Assembly: GCA_903824515.1 (NCBI GenBank)
Contig: CAIJXA010000009.1
Span: 1 to 34,497 of the forward strand
Source: an uncultured bacterium
Lineage (GTDB): Bacteria > Patescibacteriota > Minisyncoccia > Moranbacterales > GWC2-37-73
Length of the DNA: 34,497 bases
Direction of reading: 5' to 3'
Made by a program: the position numbers and the translations under genes. Under the pieces are notes generated by a model, which was not told where the DNA came from, did no database searches, and worked only from the letters and a program-made list of their open reading frames with translations. The first letter of the stretch is position 1; every line of letters starts with the position of its first letter. This document shows positions 16,228 through 23,717 of the stretch, in pieces.

Positions 16228-17166
16228 ATGAAAGCAATTCAGTATTCCAATATATTGAAACAATCATTTCTCCTAACCTGGAAAAATAAATTCTTGTGGT
16301 TTTTTGGATTTATGATTTTTCTTAGTCTATTGATTGAGGAAGCGGTTAATCTTGTGGGTAGTCTCCCTTTTGGGGGTAGTGTCATTTTTGACTGGCTTCG
16401 ACCATTTGTTAATATGGATAATGACTCTAATTTGCTAGTTAGTATTTTAATGCTAACTATCATTATTGGATTTATGTTATTGCGAATCTTGGGAATTGGT
16501 TCGCTAATCAAGTCAATTAGTAATTTGCCTCTATATCGGCAAATAAAAATACAGCTAATAGTCAAAGATGCCTCGCAGTATTATTGGCGGCTGCTCGGAG
16601 TTGATTTTGTTCTTGGATTAGTTGTCTTCTTTCTTTTTTGTCTATTGGTTATTCCAATTGCTACCCTATTTACGCTTAAGGCTTATCTTTTTGGTAGCTT
16701 GACCATACTTTCTGCGCTAATTATCTTTGTTCCACTGCTTTTTTTGGTTTTTTTCTTGAGAAAGTTTTGCAATATTTTGATTGTGCTTAGTGGGATGAAC
16801 GTAAAAACTGCTTTTGAGTTTTCCTATTCAATTTTTCGACAAAATATCAAAGAGAGCTTATTGATGGGATTGATAATACTTGGAGTCAGGATTAGTTTTA
16901 TTTGTTTAATTGCACCAATAATATTTATTATGCTAAGCTTGCTATCTGTGATGCAAACGACTGCTGGATATATTATTTTTGCAAAAATAAGTTTACAAAT
17001 CATTGGTTCCTTGTTGATTTTTCTTTTGTTTTCTTTCTTAAACGTTTTAAATCAAGCTGCCTGGCTTTCATTTTTTTCACAAATATCAATGGAAAAAAAC
17101 AAAAAAAATATTTTAGTAAAAGAAAGAATGGTTAAAAGTGAAATCCCAAGTCCAGAAACAGCCTAA
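16228..17166 (+). CDS. Polytopic membrane protein, unknown
   Basis: A 312-residue protein with about six long hydrophobic segments, including residues near 25-45, 68-90, 125-150, 155-178, 215-240 and 253-280. The N- and C-termini are lysine-rich. No catalytic motif is seen and no family is recognised with confidence. The WKNKFLWFFGF start resembles integral membrane proteins common in candidate phyla. It follows ftsH by 31 bp, and its stop codon ends 1 bp before tRNA-Val, so the two may share a transcript. Confidence 0.75.
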   Translation: MKAIQYSNILKQSFLLTWKNKFLWFFGFMIFLSLLIEEAVNLVGSLPFGGSVIFDWLRPFVNMDNDSNLLVSILMLTIIIGFMLLRILGIGSLIKSISNLPLYRQIKIQLIVKDASQYYWRLLGVDFVLGLVVFFLFCLLVIPIATLFTLKAYLFGSLTILSALIIFVPLLFLVFFLRKFCNILIVLSGMNVKTAFEFSYSIFRQNIKESLLMGLIILGVRISFICLIAPIIFIMLSLLSVMQTTAGYIIFAKISLQIIGSLLIFLLFSFLNVLNQAAWLSFFSQISMEKNKKNILVKERMVKSEIPSPETA

Positions 17167-17167
17167 T

Positions 17168-17241
17168 GGGTTTATAGCTCAGTTGGTTAGAGCGCTACAT
17201 TGACATTGTAGAGGTCTGCAGTTCGAGTCTGCATAAGCCCA
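17168..17241 (+). tRNA. tRNA-Val (anticodon GAC)
   Basis: A 74-nt cloverleaf. Acceptor arms GGGTTTA/TAAGCCC pair. The anticodon stem CTACA/TGTAG encloses loop TTGACAT with anticodon GAC at 34-36, and the T-loop is GTTCGAGTC. No CCA is encoded. It is followed by its own terminator. The 3' end of the opposite-strand recombinase frame overlaps it, marking the insertion point of the accessory island. Confidence 0.95.
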
Positions 17242-18804
17242 CATATCAATACAAGCAGAAGTGTGAGCTTCTGTTTTTGTTTTGCTTAAAGCATAAACGG
17301 GCTCAAAATTTGGTACGAAGGTGGAATTTCCGCCTTTTGGCAAATTAAAGTTTTTCAAATCTTCAAGCAAACAACTAAAAGGCTCCTTTAAAGCAAAATC
17401 AAACACTTTTTTGTTCTTGATGATGAGGTTCGAAGATAAAATTGAAAGAACTTCTTTTTTGGTTTCATCGTCGCCATCTTTAAAAATTCTGCCAGCTAAT
17501 TTCAAAAACATTAGCATGGCCTGAATGGCTTCGAAAACTTTAACACTACTTCGCTCCATATTTTCGGTTTTGCAGTCCAGAGTGGCTTCTTCTTCGCGAA
17601 GCTCTTTAAGCGTTTGCTGGTAAAGATTTTCGGGAATCTTATCGTCAATATATTTTTCCACGAGAGCTTTCTGGCGTGAGCGATTGCGCTCAAGCAAAAA
17701 AGTATTTTTGTTTTCAATATCCTGCTCATATTCCCCCTGGCGTGTTCCATTTTCTTTGATTGCTTGAACAGCCACTTCCAGAATTTCATAATCAAAACTG
17801 AAGTCATCAACACTTTGGCCAATTTCAAGTATCAAATCTTTTTCGCTCACATATTTTCTTTGATCACACTGATCAAATCCTTTGGATTTTGTGCAATGAT
17901 AATATGTATACCAATGCACATTGTCGCCATGCACCTTTTTTCTGATTTCTGCTGTCATTCGCAAACCACAAGCACAATGCATAAATCCGCGAAACAGAAA
18001 GTGTTTCTTTTTGTCTTGTTTGCAGTGTTTCTTTGGCTCCATAATATCTTGCGCCTCATCAAAGAGATCTTTGGAAATCAGTGGCTCGTGCACTCCTTTT
18101 TGCAATATCCCTTTCCAAATGAAATAGCCGTAGTAAACAGGATTTTTGAGCATGGTATAAATTGAGCCATGATAAACTTTCTTGCCAGTGTGTGAACGCA
18201 ATCCTTCATCAAAAAGCAAATCCGCCAAAGATTTCAAAGAATAATTTCCAGTCACGTAAAGCTTGAAAGCTTTTACGACATATTGAGCTTCAATTTCGTC
18301 AACTTCCATTTTGCGAGTTTTGTAATTCGTCTTGTATCCCAACGGGGGACAAGTGGCATATTCTCCGCGTTTAACTTTTTCATCAAGTCCGCGCCTCACA
18401 TTTTTGGAAAGGTCACGCACATATTGATTAGCCATGCCAAATTCCACACTGGCGATCAAGGCATTGTCATCTGGCAGATAATCACGGTCGTTAGTTTTGA
18501 TGATTTTGATAATGCCTTTTTGTAGCATCCATTTTATGGTGCCTTCATCTTTGGGATTTCTAGCCAAGCGATCAATTTTCCAGCAAAGAATGGCATCAAA
18601 TTTTCCCTGCTCAAATTTCTTAATCATCTCATTGAAAATAGGACGTCCTGGGTCTTTGGCGGATTTTGATTCTTGAAAAATTTGCACAATCTCAATGCCA
18701 TCGCGCCTAGCGATTTCTCGCATAGTAGAAATTTGATCTTCAATTGATTTTGCTTGGCGGTCTTCGCTTTCAGAAGACTTGCGAGCATAAATGATATATT
18801 TCAT
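17179..18804 (-). CDS. Large serine recombinase (site-specific integrase)
   Basis: A 541-residue protein with an N-terminal resolvase domain: YARKSS with catalytic Ser10, then the ILCWKIDRLARNP segment, a hallmark of serine recombinases. The recombinase domain has CPPLGY and YHGSIYTMLKNPVYYG. A zinc ribbon (CACG...YHC...CDQRKY) and a coiled-coil stretch (about 345-420) follow. Such enzymes integrate or excise phages and mobile elements without long repeats. The last 25 or so codons read antisense through the tRNA-Val terminator and into the tRNA, so the natural stop was probably lost or moved on integration. No Shine-Dalgarno is seen; a 58-nt hairpin lies just upstream of the start. Confidence 0.92.
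   Translation of the reverse strand: MKYIIYARKSSESEDRQAKSIEDQISTMREIARRDGIEIVQIFQESKSAKDPGRPIFNEMIKKFEQGKFDAILCWKIDRLARNPKDEGTIKWMLQKGIIKIIKTNDRDYLPDDNALIASVEFGMANQYVRDLSKNVRRGLDEKVKRGEYATCPPLGYKTNYKTRKMEVDEIEAQYVVKAFKLYVTGNYSLKSLADLLFDEGLRSHTGKKVYHGSIYTMLKNPVYYGYFIWKGILQKGVHEPLISKDLFDEAQDIMEPKKHCKQDKKKHFLFRGFMHCACGLRMTAEIRKKVHGDNVHWYTYYHCTKSKGFDQCDQRKYVSEKDLILEIGQSVDDFSFDYEILEVAVQAIKENGTRQGEYEQDIENKNTFLLERNRSRQKALVEKYIDDKIPENLYQQTLKELREEEATLDCKTENMERSSVKVFEAIQAMLMFLKLAGRIFKDGDDETKKEVLSILSSNLIIKNKKVFDFALKEPFSCLLEDLKNFNLPKGGNSTFVPNFEPVYALSKTKTEAHTSACIDMWAYADSNCRPLQCQCSALTN
17255..17284 (+). terminator. Rho-independent terminator of tRNA-Val
   Basis: Stem CAGAAG/CTTCTG (17256-17261/17268-17273) with loop TGTGAG, followed by TTTTTGTTTT. 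It lies inside the C-terminal codons of the recombinase frame on the other strand. Confidence 0.85.
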
Positions 18805-18842
18805 ATTAGTTTTTTGTTAAAAATTTATATTTTTGCATAACA

Positions 18843-18900
18843 AAAGGGCGACCCTGTCTGGACTCAAATCTTTGCAGAATTTGAAACAGAATCGCCCTTT
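18843..18900. repeat. Long interrupted hairpin upstream of the recombinase
   Basis: Paired blocks in order: AAAGGGCGA/TCGCCCTTT (18843-18851/18892-18900), CTGT/ACAG (18854-18857/18886-18889) and TCAAAT/ATTTGA (18864-18869/18879-18884), 19 bp in all. It ends 38 bp before the recombinase ATG. On the minus strand it ends in CCCTTTTGTT, so it may act as an attenuator in the leader. Confidence 0.6.
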
Positions 18901-19147
18901 AATCGAAACGATAAAGACATAGCAAAGCATCGCTTCAAAAAATTCTGCAATATTAATTTGAGTCCATAAATATATTATCATATCCTTTTCAATATTTCTA
19001 GTGATACTTTTCGCGTGTACCTTCCGTGCTTCTACGTCTCTAAATAGGTCTTGGCTCGTTTCTGTTTCGTGAGTCAAATTAAGTTTTCATTCTCGCCAAA
19101 CTTTTAAATACCAAGCGGAGGTTATTTCAAAATCAACTCTGCGGAAA

Positions 19148-19281
19148 GCGGTCAAAAACATTTTTCCATTCGAAAATATTATTCTTATAACGGACAATTT
19201 GCCAGACTGATTTTTTTGGATTACCAAAAAAATCAGACAGGCAAATTTCATTCTTTCAAATAGAAAAATGTTTCACACCGC
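19148..19281. repeat. 28-bp inverted repeat enclosing a strong hairpin
   Basis: Arms 19148-19175 and 19254-19281 match at 23 of 28 positions when one is reversed. Between them, TTTGCC/GGCAAA (19198-19203/19240-19245) encloses a perfect 13-bp stem (19207-19219/19224-19236) with a 4-nt loop. The two symmetry centres nearly coincide, so the 134-bp unit can fold as one structure. Confidence 0.6.
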
Positions 19282-19400
19282 ACAATTTATACAGATTTTG
19301 AAAAAACTTTTTTTTAGAACACAATGAGGAAAAGAAAAAGAGCAAGGGATTCGAAAAAACTTCTTTTAAAAACTTTCCTAGGGACTGTTTTTTCTTCACC

Positions 19401-19516
19401 TCTGACAAGACGACATTGTGCAACATGAGCACAAGCGTCAAACCAAGAAAGGTTCTGCGTACCCTCGCCCCTTTCTTGGGTCGCTTGGCATGTACGCACA
19501 ATACTGCCTTGTCAGA
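19401..19516. ncRNA. Large structured element, candidate non-coding RNA
   Basis: Five nested perfect stems fold the whole 116 bp into one arm. They are TCTGACAAG/CTTGTCAGA (19401-19409/19508-19516), ATTGTGC/GCACAAT (19415-19421/19496-19502), ACATG/CATGT (19423-19427/19489-19493), CAAGCG/CGCTTG (19432-19437/19482-19487) and CCAAGAAAGG/CCTTTCTTGG (19443-19452/19470-19479). The 37 base pairs with short internal loops look like a selected RNA or a cruciform. The strand is not decided and no known RNA family is recognised. Confidence 0.5.
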
Positions 19517-19545
19517 CTCATTTTCTTTTCACAATCTGATTTCAA

Positions 19546-19580
19546 CTCACCCAACCCTCTCAATCTTGAGAGGGCGTGAG
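19546..19580. repeat. Compound hairpin
   Basis: CTCAC/GTGAG outer arms (19546-19550/19576-19580) enclose CCCTCTCAA/TTGAGAGGG (19555-19563/19566-19574), which is perfect with a 2-nt loop. Confidence 0.45.
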
Positions 19581-19930
19581 ATTGCCAAGATTCATGAACT
19601 GCGCCTCTTTTCTGTCTTGTGAATTTGCGAAAAACAGTGATTCGTTGCGGGGCGCGGCCGGCGGAACAATTTCTCCCCAATTCGGACCCACCAATCAATG
19701 TGAAACTAATGGCTCAACCAAGCCACAAAATAAAATATTGTCCGGCTTGTAGCGCTTATTGCGCGATATTTTGGTTTTTAAAAGTTCGTTTTGAATTTTT
19801 GATTTTTGTTTTTGCTTCGAATGGTTTATGATTCTTGAATTCCGTAATTTTCTGAAATTCAGTTGGATTTTGAATTTTGCATTGATGAATTTAATGATTC
19901 GTGGGTTTCGTTTTCTGATTGGATGTCACT

Positions 19931-20001
19931 AGTTAAGTTACGATACGAGTAACGAAACGTTAACGAATCGTTAAAGTCAAGTTTCGTTTAACTTACGATA
20001 C
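19931..20001. repeat. Nested palindromic site with TTACGATAC direct repeats
   Basis: TTACGATAC occurs at 19938-19946 and 19993-20001. AACGAAAC (19951-19958) and GTTTCGTT (19981-19988) are inverted. The centre TTAACGAATCGTTAA (19960-19974) is a perfect palindrome. This could be an operator, an iteron-type origin or a recombinase site. Confidence 0.45.
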
Positions 20002-20024
20002 TTTTCTTTTCGCTTCCTTTTCTT

Positions 20025-20387
20025 TTAATAATTCTTCTCTGGCCTGTCGAATTTTCTGAAAGCAAAAGAGATCGAAGCAAGTTCCTGGAAGGGACATTCG
20101 AACCCTGCATTTTTTGGCGCATGCCTCCAAAGTTTGCATTGCGCATTGCAGGGAACATCGCAATATGGATCACTCCAAATTGGGCATACCTTGTCATCAC
20201 TTCGCACTGGTCGCAGGGGTTGTCTTTTTTGTGATTGACTCTGTTGAGGTTGAGGTTGCTGTGGTTGAGCGTTTTGAGGCTGGGCTTGTGAAGGTTGCCC
20301 AAGATCTTCCTTTTTGGCGTATTCATCAACTGGAAATTCGTACTTTTTGTTTTTGGCAGCTTCGCCAAAAGATTGAAATTCTGACAT
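20025..20387 (-). CDS. Small Gln/Pro- and Cys-rich protein, unknown
   Basis: The 120 residues have a charged N-terminus, a Gln/Pro/Ser-rich linker (about 30-55), then a cysteine-rich C-terminal part with CPIW, YCDVPCNAQC and FECPF. Six or so Cys residues, plus one His, could bind zinc or an iron-sulfur cluster. No family is recognised. It follows the next Cys-rich gene by 12 bp on the same strand and is probably co-transcribed. Its reading frame is chosen over an overlapping frame because the low-complexity linker and Cys spacing look protein-like. Confidence in function is nil. Confidence 0.55.
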   Translation of the reverse strand: MSEFQSFGEAAKNKKYEFPVDEYAKKEDLGQPSQAQPQNAQPQQPQPQQSQSQKRQPLRPVRSDDKVCPIWSDPYCDVPCNAQCKLWRHAPKNAGFECPFQELASISFAFRKFDRPEKNY

Positions 20388-20399
20388 ATTTTTTTGTGC

Positions 20400-20660
20400 T
20401 TATTTTATTAGCTGTTTTTTATGTTTGCGGATACTTTCGTAGTTTAAATATTGATTGTAGGCTGGGCAGTTGAGAAATTCAGGACTGTGACAACATTTTT
20501 CTTCTCCTTTCTTGAGCGTGTGTCCCTTGAGCTTTTCACAGTGAAAGTTTTTGTTGGTCAAAAGCGTGCAATGTTTTCTTTTGATCGCTTCCTCTATTAT
20601 TGCTCTGTTGATTTTGCGGTCTTCTGATCTTTGAGACCATTTTTTCTGCGTCTGAGTCAT
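20400..20660 (-). CDS. Small basic Cys-rich protein, unknown
   Basis: The 86 residues are lysine-rich with HC, HCEKLKGH, KCCHSPEFLNC segments, i.e. five Cys and several His that could form a zinc-binding site. No family is recognised. It lies in the same minus-strand set as the 120-residue Cys-rich protein and probably belongs to the element's accessory genes. Confidence 0.55.
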   Translation of the reverse strand: MTQTQKKWSQRSEDRKINRAIIEEAIKRKHCTLLTNKNFHCEKLKGHTLKKGEEKCCHSPEFLNCPAYNQYLNYESIRKHKKQLIK

Positions 20661-20743
20661 ATTTTTGATTGTTTAGTGATAAATGTATGCTTGATTAAGT
20701 TTAATCCCACCATGAAGCAGTTTTGCTTCAAAACGTGCAGTCC

Positions 20744-20953
20744 TCAGGGAGGTTTTGAGTTTTCCAAGTCGCGCAAAATCTGATATTTTTCTTTTTTGTT
20801 GTAGTCATCATTTTCAACAAGTCGAGAAAACCAATAACGGATAGTGCGTTTTTGGAAATTCTGGCCATCAATTGACAAACGAAAGCAAACCAGGGAACTA
20901 GTCAGGGAATTCCTTTTTGAAAAATGTTTAAAACGCCTTTGAATTGATCTCAT
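20744..20953 (-). CDS. Small basic protein, unknown
   Basis: The 69 residues are strongly basic (many Arg/Lys), with FRLSIDGQNFQKRTIRYWFSRLVE as the most structured-looking part. The start codon overlaps the stop of the preceding gene by 4 nt (ATGA at 20950-20953), which argues that both are real and translationally coupled. No family is recognised. Confidence 0.5.
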   Translation of the reverse strand: MRSIQRRFKHFSKRNSLTSSLVCFRLSIDGQNFQKRTIRYWFSRLVENDDYNKKEKYQILRDLENSKPP

Positions 20954-21141
20954 GGCTTTTTGTCTTTTAGGTGACTTATATCCGTCCTGCCTTCCACCAC
21001 ATTTTTGACAAAAAGCATTCCGAGTTGGCTGAGCCGATCAAGCCAAAGTTCAATTTCGCCGTCGCTTAAAGAACGCTTCGCTTTTCTTTCGAAGACGTCT
21101 TTGGCTTTTTTCATAAGTTGCTCTGAGTAGTGGCTTTTCAT
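20950..21141 (-). CDS. Small helical protein, unknown
   Basis: About 63 residues from the ATG at 21141, with a helix-rich, charged sequence (AKDVFERKAKRSLSDGEIELWLDRL). An in-frame TTG at 21171 has a strong AGGAGG only 3 nt upstream. That spacing is short, but this is the best Shine-Dalgarno-like sequence in the window, so the longer 73-residue form is possible. It overlaps the next gene by 4 nt. No family is recognised. Confidence 0.5.
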   Translation of the reverse strand: MKSHYSEQLMKKAKDVFERKAKRSLSDGEIELWLDRLSQLGMLFVKNVVEGRTDISHLKDKKP

Positions 21142-21192
21142 AGGAAATTGTGCGGAACTGCGTTTGCGCAAGCTCCTCCTATGGGCTTACTT

Positions 21193-21278
21193 CTGAAATT
21201 TCAGGGCAAAACAAAAAACCCTTTTGGCAAAGGATTTTTTGAGATAAAGTTCACGGTAAAATATCGCTGAAATTTCAG
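21193..21278. repeat. Pair of CTGAAATTTCAG palindromes
   Basis: Two perfect 12-bp palindromes, CTGAAATTTCAG, at 21193-21204 and 21267-21278 flank the gap between the 407-residue gene and the small-protein operon. They could be operators of the latter. Confidence 0.45.
21213..21240 (-). terminator. Terminator downstream of the 407-residue gene
   Basis: On the minus strand a CCTTT/AAAGG stem with loop GCCA is flanked by A-run and T-run, 35 bp after the stop codon. Confidence 0.6.
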
Positions 21279-22498
21279 TCCGTGTGTTCTAGTTTCGGTT
21301 GTTCATACAAACCAGGGGTCTGATCATTGAAGGAATCTTCCCAGTCAGCAAATTTGTCCACCTTTTTGTTTTTCATTCTTCGATCGAGATAATCATCGCG
21401 AAAGTCCCTGGGTGGGATTATATGAACCTTGATTTTGTATTCTTGTTTTTCCTTGTCCCATTTTTCAAAAGGATCCGCGTCTTTGATTGTGGGGAAAAAG
21501 TTTTTGAAAGTTTTTGTCAGCTCCTTTTTTCTTTGTTGATATTGCAGTCTTTCATGTGCTTTCAGTTTTCCAACTGCGAAAACGCCTTGTCCCGTACCAA
21601 GATAAAGCAAGAGATACCAACACTTTTTCAGTTCTTGCTTGCCGTTTCTTCTGATGTCAATAAGTCCGAATTTTTCAAAGTCACTGTAAAAAGTTTGATC
21701 TCCAATTTTTGCTCCGATTTCAAAATTGTCATAAAGGGTCAAAAAGATGTCTTGCCAGCGGGTTTTTGGTGGGAGATGGATTGCGTGAGGGTTAGCTATT
21801 GTTTTTTTGGCACCAGTCTTTGCTTTGGGCACTTTTTCACCAGAAGCCTCGGAAATCAATTTTTCCTTGGTCACTATTTTAGCCAAAAAACAGCCATCTT
21901 CGAAGGCAAGGCTTTGAAGCCCAAAATATCCTTGAGTTTCTAAAGCTAATGTAGTTTCAATAAACCTAAAATTATTCTCAAAATCGCAACTTTTCAGGCG
22001 GATGACTTTTTCGGTTTTATCCAAATACTTTTTGAGAAATTCCAGGATTTTTTCCTTGTGAAAAGAAAAAGAAGGATAAAGCTCATCCCCAAATTCCAAT
22101 TTTCCTTCAATGAAATTTTGGATATATTTTTCAATTCTTTGATGGATTTTTTCTTTGACTGTTTTTCCGATCTCCATTTGAAAATTCAAAATCTCGATGT
22201 TTTTGTCATGAAGTCCCGGTCTTTCTGACATATATGCGAGCAACTTTTCAAAGCTGTCTTCTTTCCAAGGCTCAATGCCTTCAAAAGTGAGGCTTCTTGG
22301 AATCAAATTGTATTTTTTGGATAATGCGACAATCCAGCCAAAAACTTTCTGCTTGCTGGCTTCCTTAAACTGAAATTTCTTGAACTGCATAAAATCCAAG
22401 GTCATTGGTGATCTGCTTGGATATTCGATGAGATTCAGCATCAGAAAGAGAAAATCTTCATCCATATATGGAGTTGACTCAGGGTCTTGATTTTGCAT
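21275..22498 (-). CDS. Protein of unknown function, element-associated
   Basis: A 407-residue soluble-looking protein with no signal peptide or membrane helix. It is rich in charged residues, with aromatic clusters (FLFLMLNLIEYPSRSP, WYLLLYLGTGQGVF) and a basic C-terminus (DDYLDRRMKNKKVDKF). No nuclease, helicase, primase or Walker motif is visible. As the longest gene beside the recombinase in the minus-strand set, a replication or regulatory role for the element is possible, but this is only positional inference. Terminator and palindromes follow its stop. Confidence 0.65.
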   Translation of the reverse strand: MQNQDPESTPYMDEDFLFLMLNLIEYPSRSPMTLDFMQFKKFQFKEASKQKVFGWIVALSKKYNLIPRSLTFEGIEPWKEDSFEKLLAYMSERPGLHDKNIEILNFQMEIGKTVKEKIHQRIEKYIQNFIEGKLEFGDELYPSFSFHKEKILEFLKKYLDKTEKVIRLKSCDFENNFRFIETTLALETQGYFGLQSLAFEDGCFLAKIVTKEKLISEASGEKVPKAKTGAKKTIANPHAIHLPPKTRWQDIFLTLYDNFEIGAKIGDQTFYSDFEKFGLIDIRRNGKQELKKCWYLLLYLGTGQGVFAVGKLKAHERLQYQQRKKELTKTFKNFFPTIKDADPFEKWDKEKQEYKIKVHIIPPRDFRDDYLDRRMKNKKVDKFADWEDSFNDQTPGLYEQPKLEHTD

Positions 22499-22803
22499 GG
22501 CTTAATGTTAGCAAAAATGGAGGGAACAAGTAAATATCGGGGCGCATAAATGGGCGGGGGCTGAAGTTTACTTTTAGTATACATGTTGATACTATATGGA
22601 TAAGATTGTTAAAATAAAAAAAGTACGAATTGAGGTAGTCCTCAAAAAATAGATGGCACCAAGTAACTGAAACGCCCCCAGTGTTAGATTACCAGAATTG
22701 AATCCAGAGAATACAGACTTGATATTTTGAAAGTCAAAAGACTTTCAAAATATATAATAAAAAGTATTGATTATTTTTTGAAATAATTATTTTATTCAAC
22801 AAT
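22499..22803. promoter_or_regulatory. Intergenic region with 14-bp hairpin and leaderless promoter
   Basis: No gene is seen. A perfect hairpin has arms 22722-22735 and 22740-22753 (ATATTTTGAAAGTC and its complement, loop AAAA). After it lies a promoter, TTGATT (22767-22772), 17 bp, TTTTAT (22790-22795), which places transcription start almost at the ATG at 22804. Confidence 0.5.
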
Positions 22804-23715
22804 ATGAAATCATTTAGAATGGAAAAGGAAACTAATCCAATTAATAATATTATTGGCTTAGTTGGTATTTTCATATTGATAGTAATTTTTGTAAGCTTTT
22901 TTCTGAATTTCAATAAAAAAGATGTAGCACCCAAGGAAAAAACAATCACCGACAAATCAACATCTGCCTTAGCAATATCGCAAAGTGAAATTGAAAAATT
23001 GAAATCAGCGGTTGATAAAAATCTAACCTTTAGCATAGTTGCGAGTAATCCAGAGGCATATAAGGGGAAAACTATTCAATGGGGTGCTAAAGTTTTTACG
23101 CAACCAGAAAAAGATAAGAATGGAGTTTATTTTCAAGCGTATGAAAGTGGAGAGGATAATAATTTTGCTATCTCATATGCGAAACCCGATTTTCAAATAA
23201 AAGATGGTGATTTTATTATTGTTACTGGAAAAGTTACTGGAAAATTCCAAGGTGAAAATGCGTTCGGTGCCAAGCTTGAAGTTCCAACAATTGAAGCTGG
23301 ATATGTAGAAATTGGAACAAGAAATGATGTCGTTGCTCCGACTGAAAATGAAGTCTTAGTAAATCAATTAAATACGCAACACGGCTTCACAGTTATTTTA
23401 AATAAGATTGAGTTAGCAAAAAATGAAACTAGATTTTTTTTCAAATTAAAAAATGAAGGTAAGGATAAGGTAAACTTTTATACATACAGCTCCAAAATAA
23501 CACAAGGAACCAAACAGTATGAGACCGAGAGCGCATATAATAACAACCAAAAACTTCCGAGCGAAATACTCCCAGGTGTTGAGGCGGATGGTGTGATTAC
23601 CTTCCCTGCAATTGAAAATGCTCCCAAGAAAATAACTATACATTTGGATGATCCAAGCAATGGCAATTATTCCATAAATTGGAACACTATAAAATTTGAC
23701 GTTGTACTACCATAA
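22804..23715 (+). CDS. Membrane-anchored protein with DUF4352-like domain
   Basis: The 303 residues have one N-terminal membrane helix (about 14-36) with the bulk probably outside. A first domain (about 75-165) looks like an OB-type fold (YKGKTIQWGAKV, DGDFIIVTGKVTGKF). A second (about 195-300) resembles the Ig-like DUF4352 family, which is common in surface lipoproteins. It is the first gene of a tight plus-strand operon: the next ATG is 2 bp after its stop, and the third gene is an Mrr-type nuclease. A sensor or structural role in that module is inferred. Confidence 0.7.
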   Translation: MKSFRMEKETNPINNIIGLVGIFILIVIFVSFFLNFNKKDVAPKEKTITDKSTSALAISQSEIEKLKSAVDKNLTFSIVASNPEAYKGKTIQWGAKVFTQPEKDKNGVYFQAYESGEDNNFAISYAKPDFQIKDGDFIIVTGKVTGKFQGENAFGAKLEVPTIEAGYVEIGTRNDVVAPTENEVLVNQLNTQHGFTVILNKIELAKNETRFFFKLKNEGKDKVNFYTYSSKITQGTKQYETESAYNNNQKLPSEILPGVEADGVITFPAIENAPKKITIHLDDPSNGNYSINWNTIKFDVVLP

Positions 23716-23717
23716 AT

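Larger units (their letters stand above)
18805..19990. other. Gene-free island control region rich in inverted repeats
   Basis: About 1.2 kb without a convincing coding region; the ORFs present have no family features and overlap in all frames. It holds hairpins at 18843-18900, 19148-19281, 19401-19516 and 19546-19580, and a nested palindrome at 19931-20001, all listed separately. Such density beside an integrase suggests a replication, transfer or attachment region, or structured RNAs of the element. Confidence 0.6.

Noticed and set aside
19256..19831. Several overlapping ORFs of 60-86 codons
   Set aside because: They run in different frames over hairpin-rich DNA, have no domain-like composition and no start signals; treated as chance frames.
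19988..20368. 126-codon minus-strand ORF overlapping the Cys-rich gene
   Set aside because: Frame-shifted shadow of 20025-20387; that frame has the better start and Cys/linker pattern.
21170..21200. TAAGCCCA-like match (inverted) to the tRNA-Val 3' end as an attachment site
   Set aside because: Only eight bases match and in inverted orientation; expected by chance at this scale.
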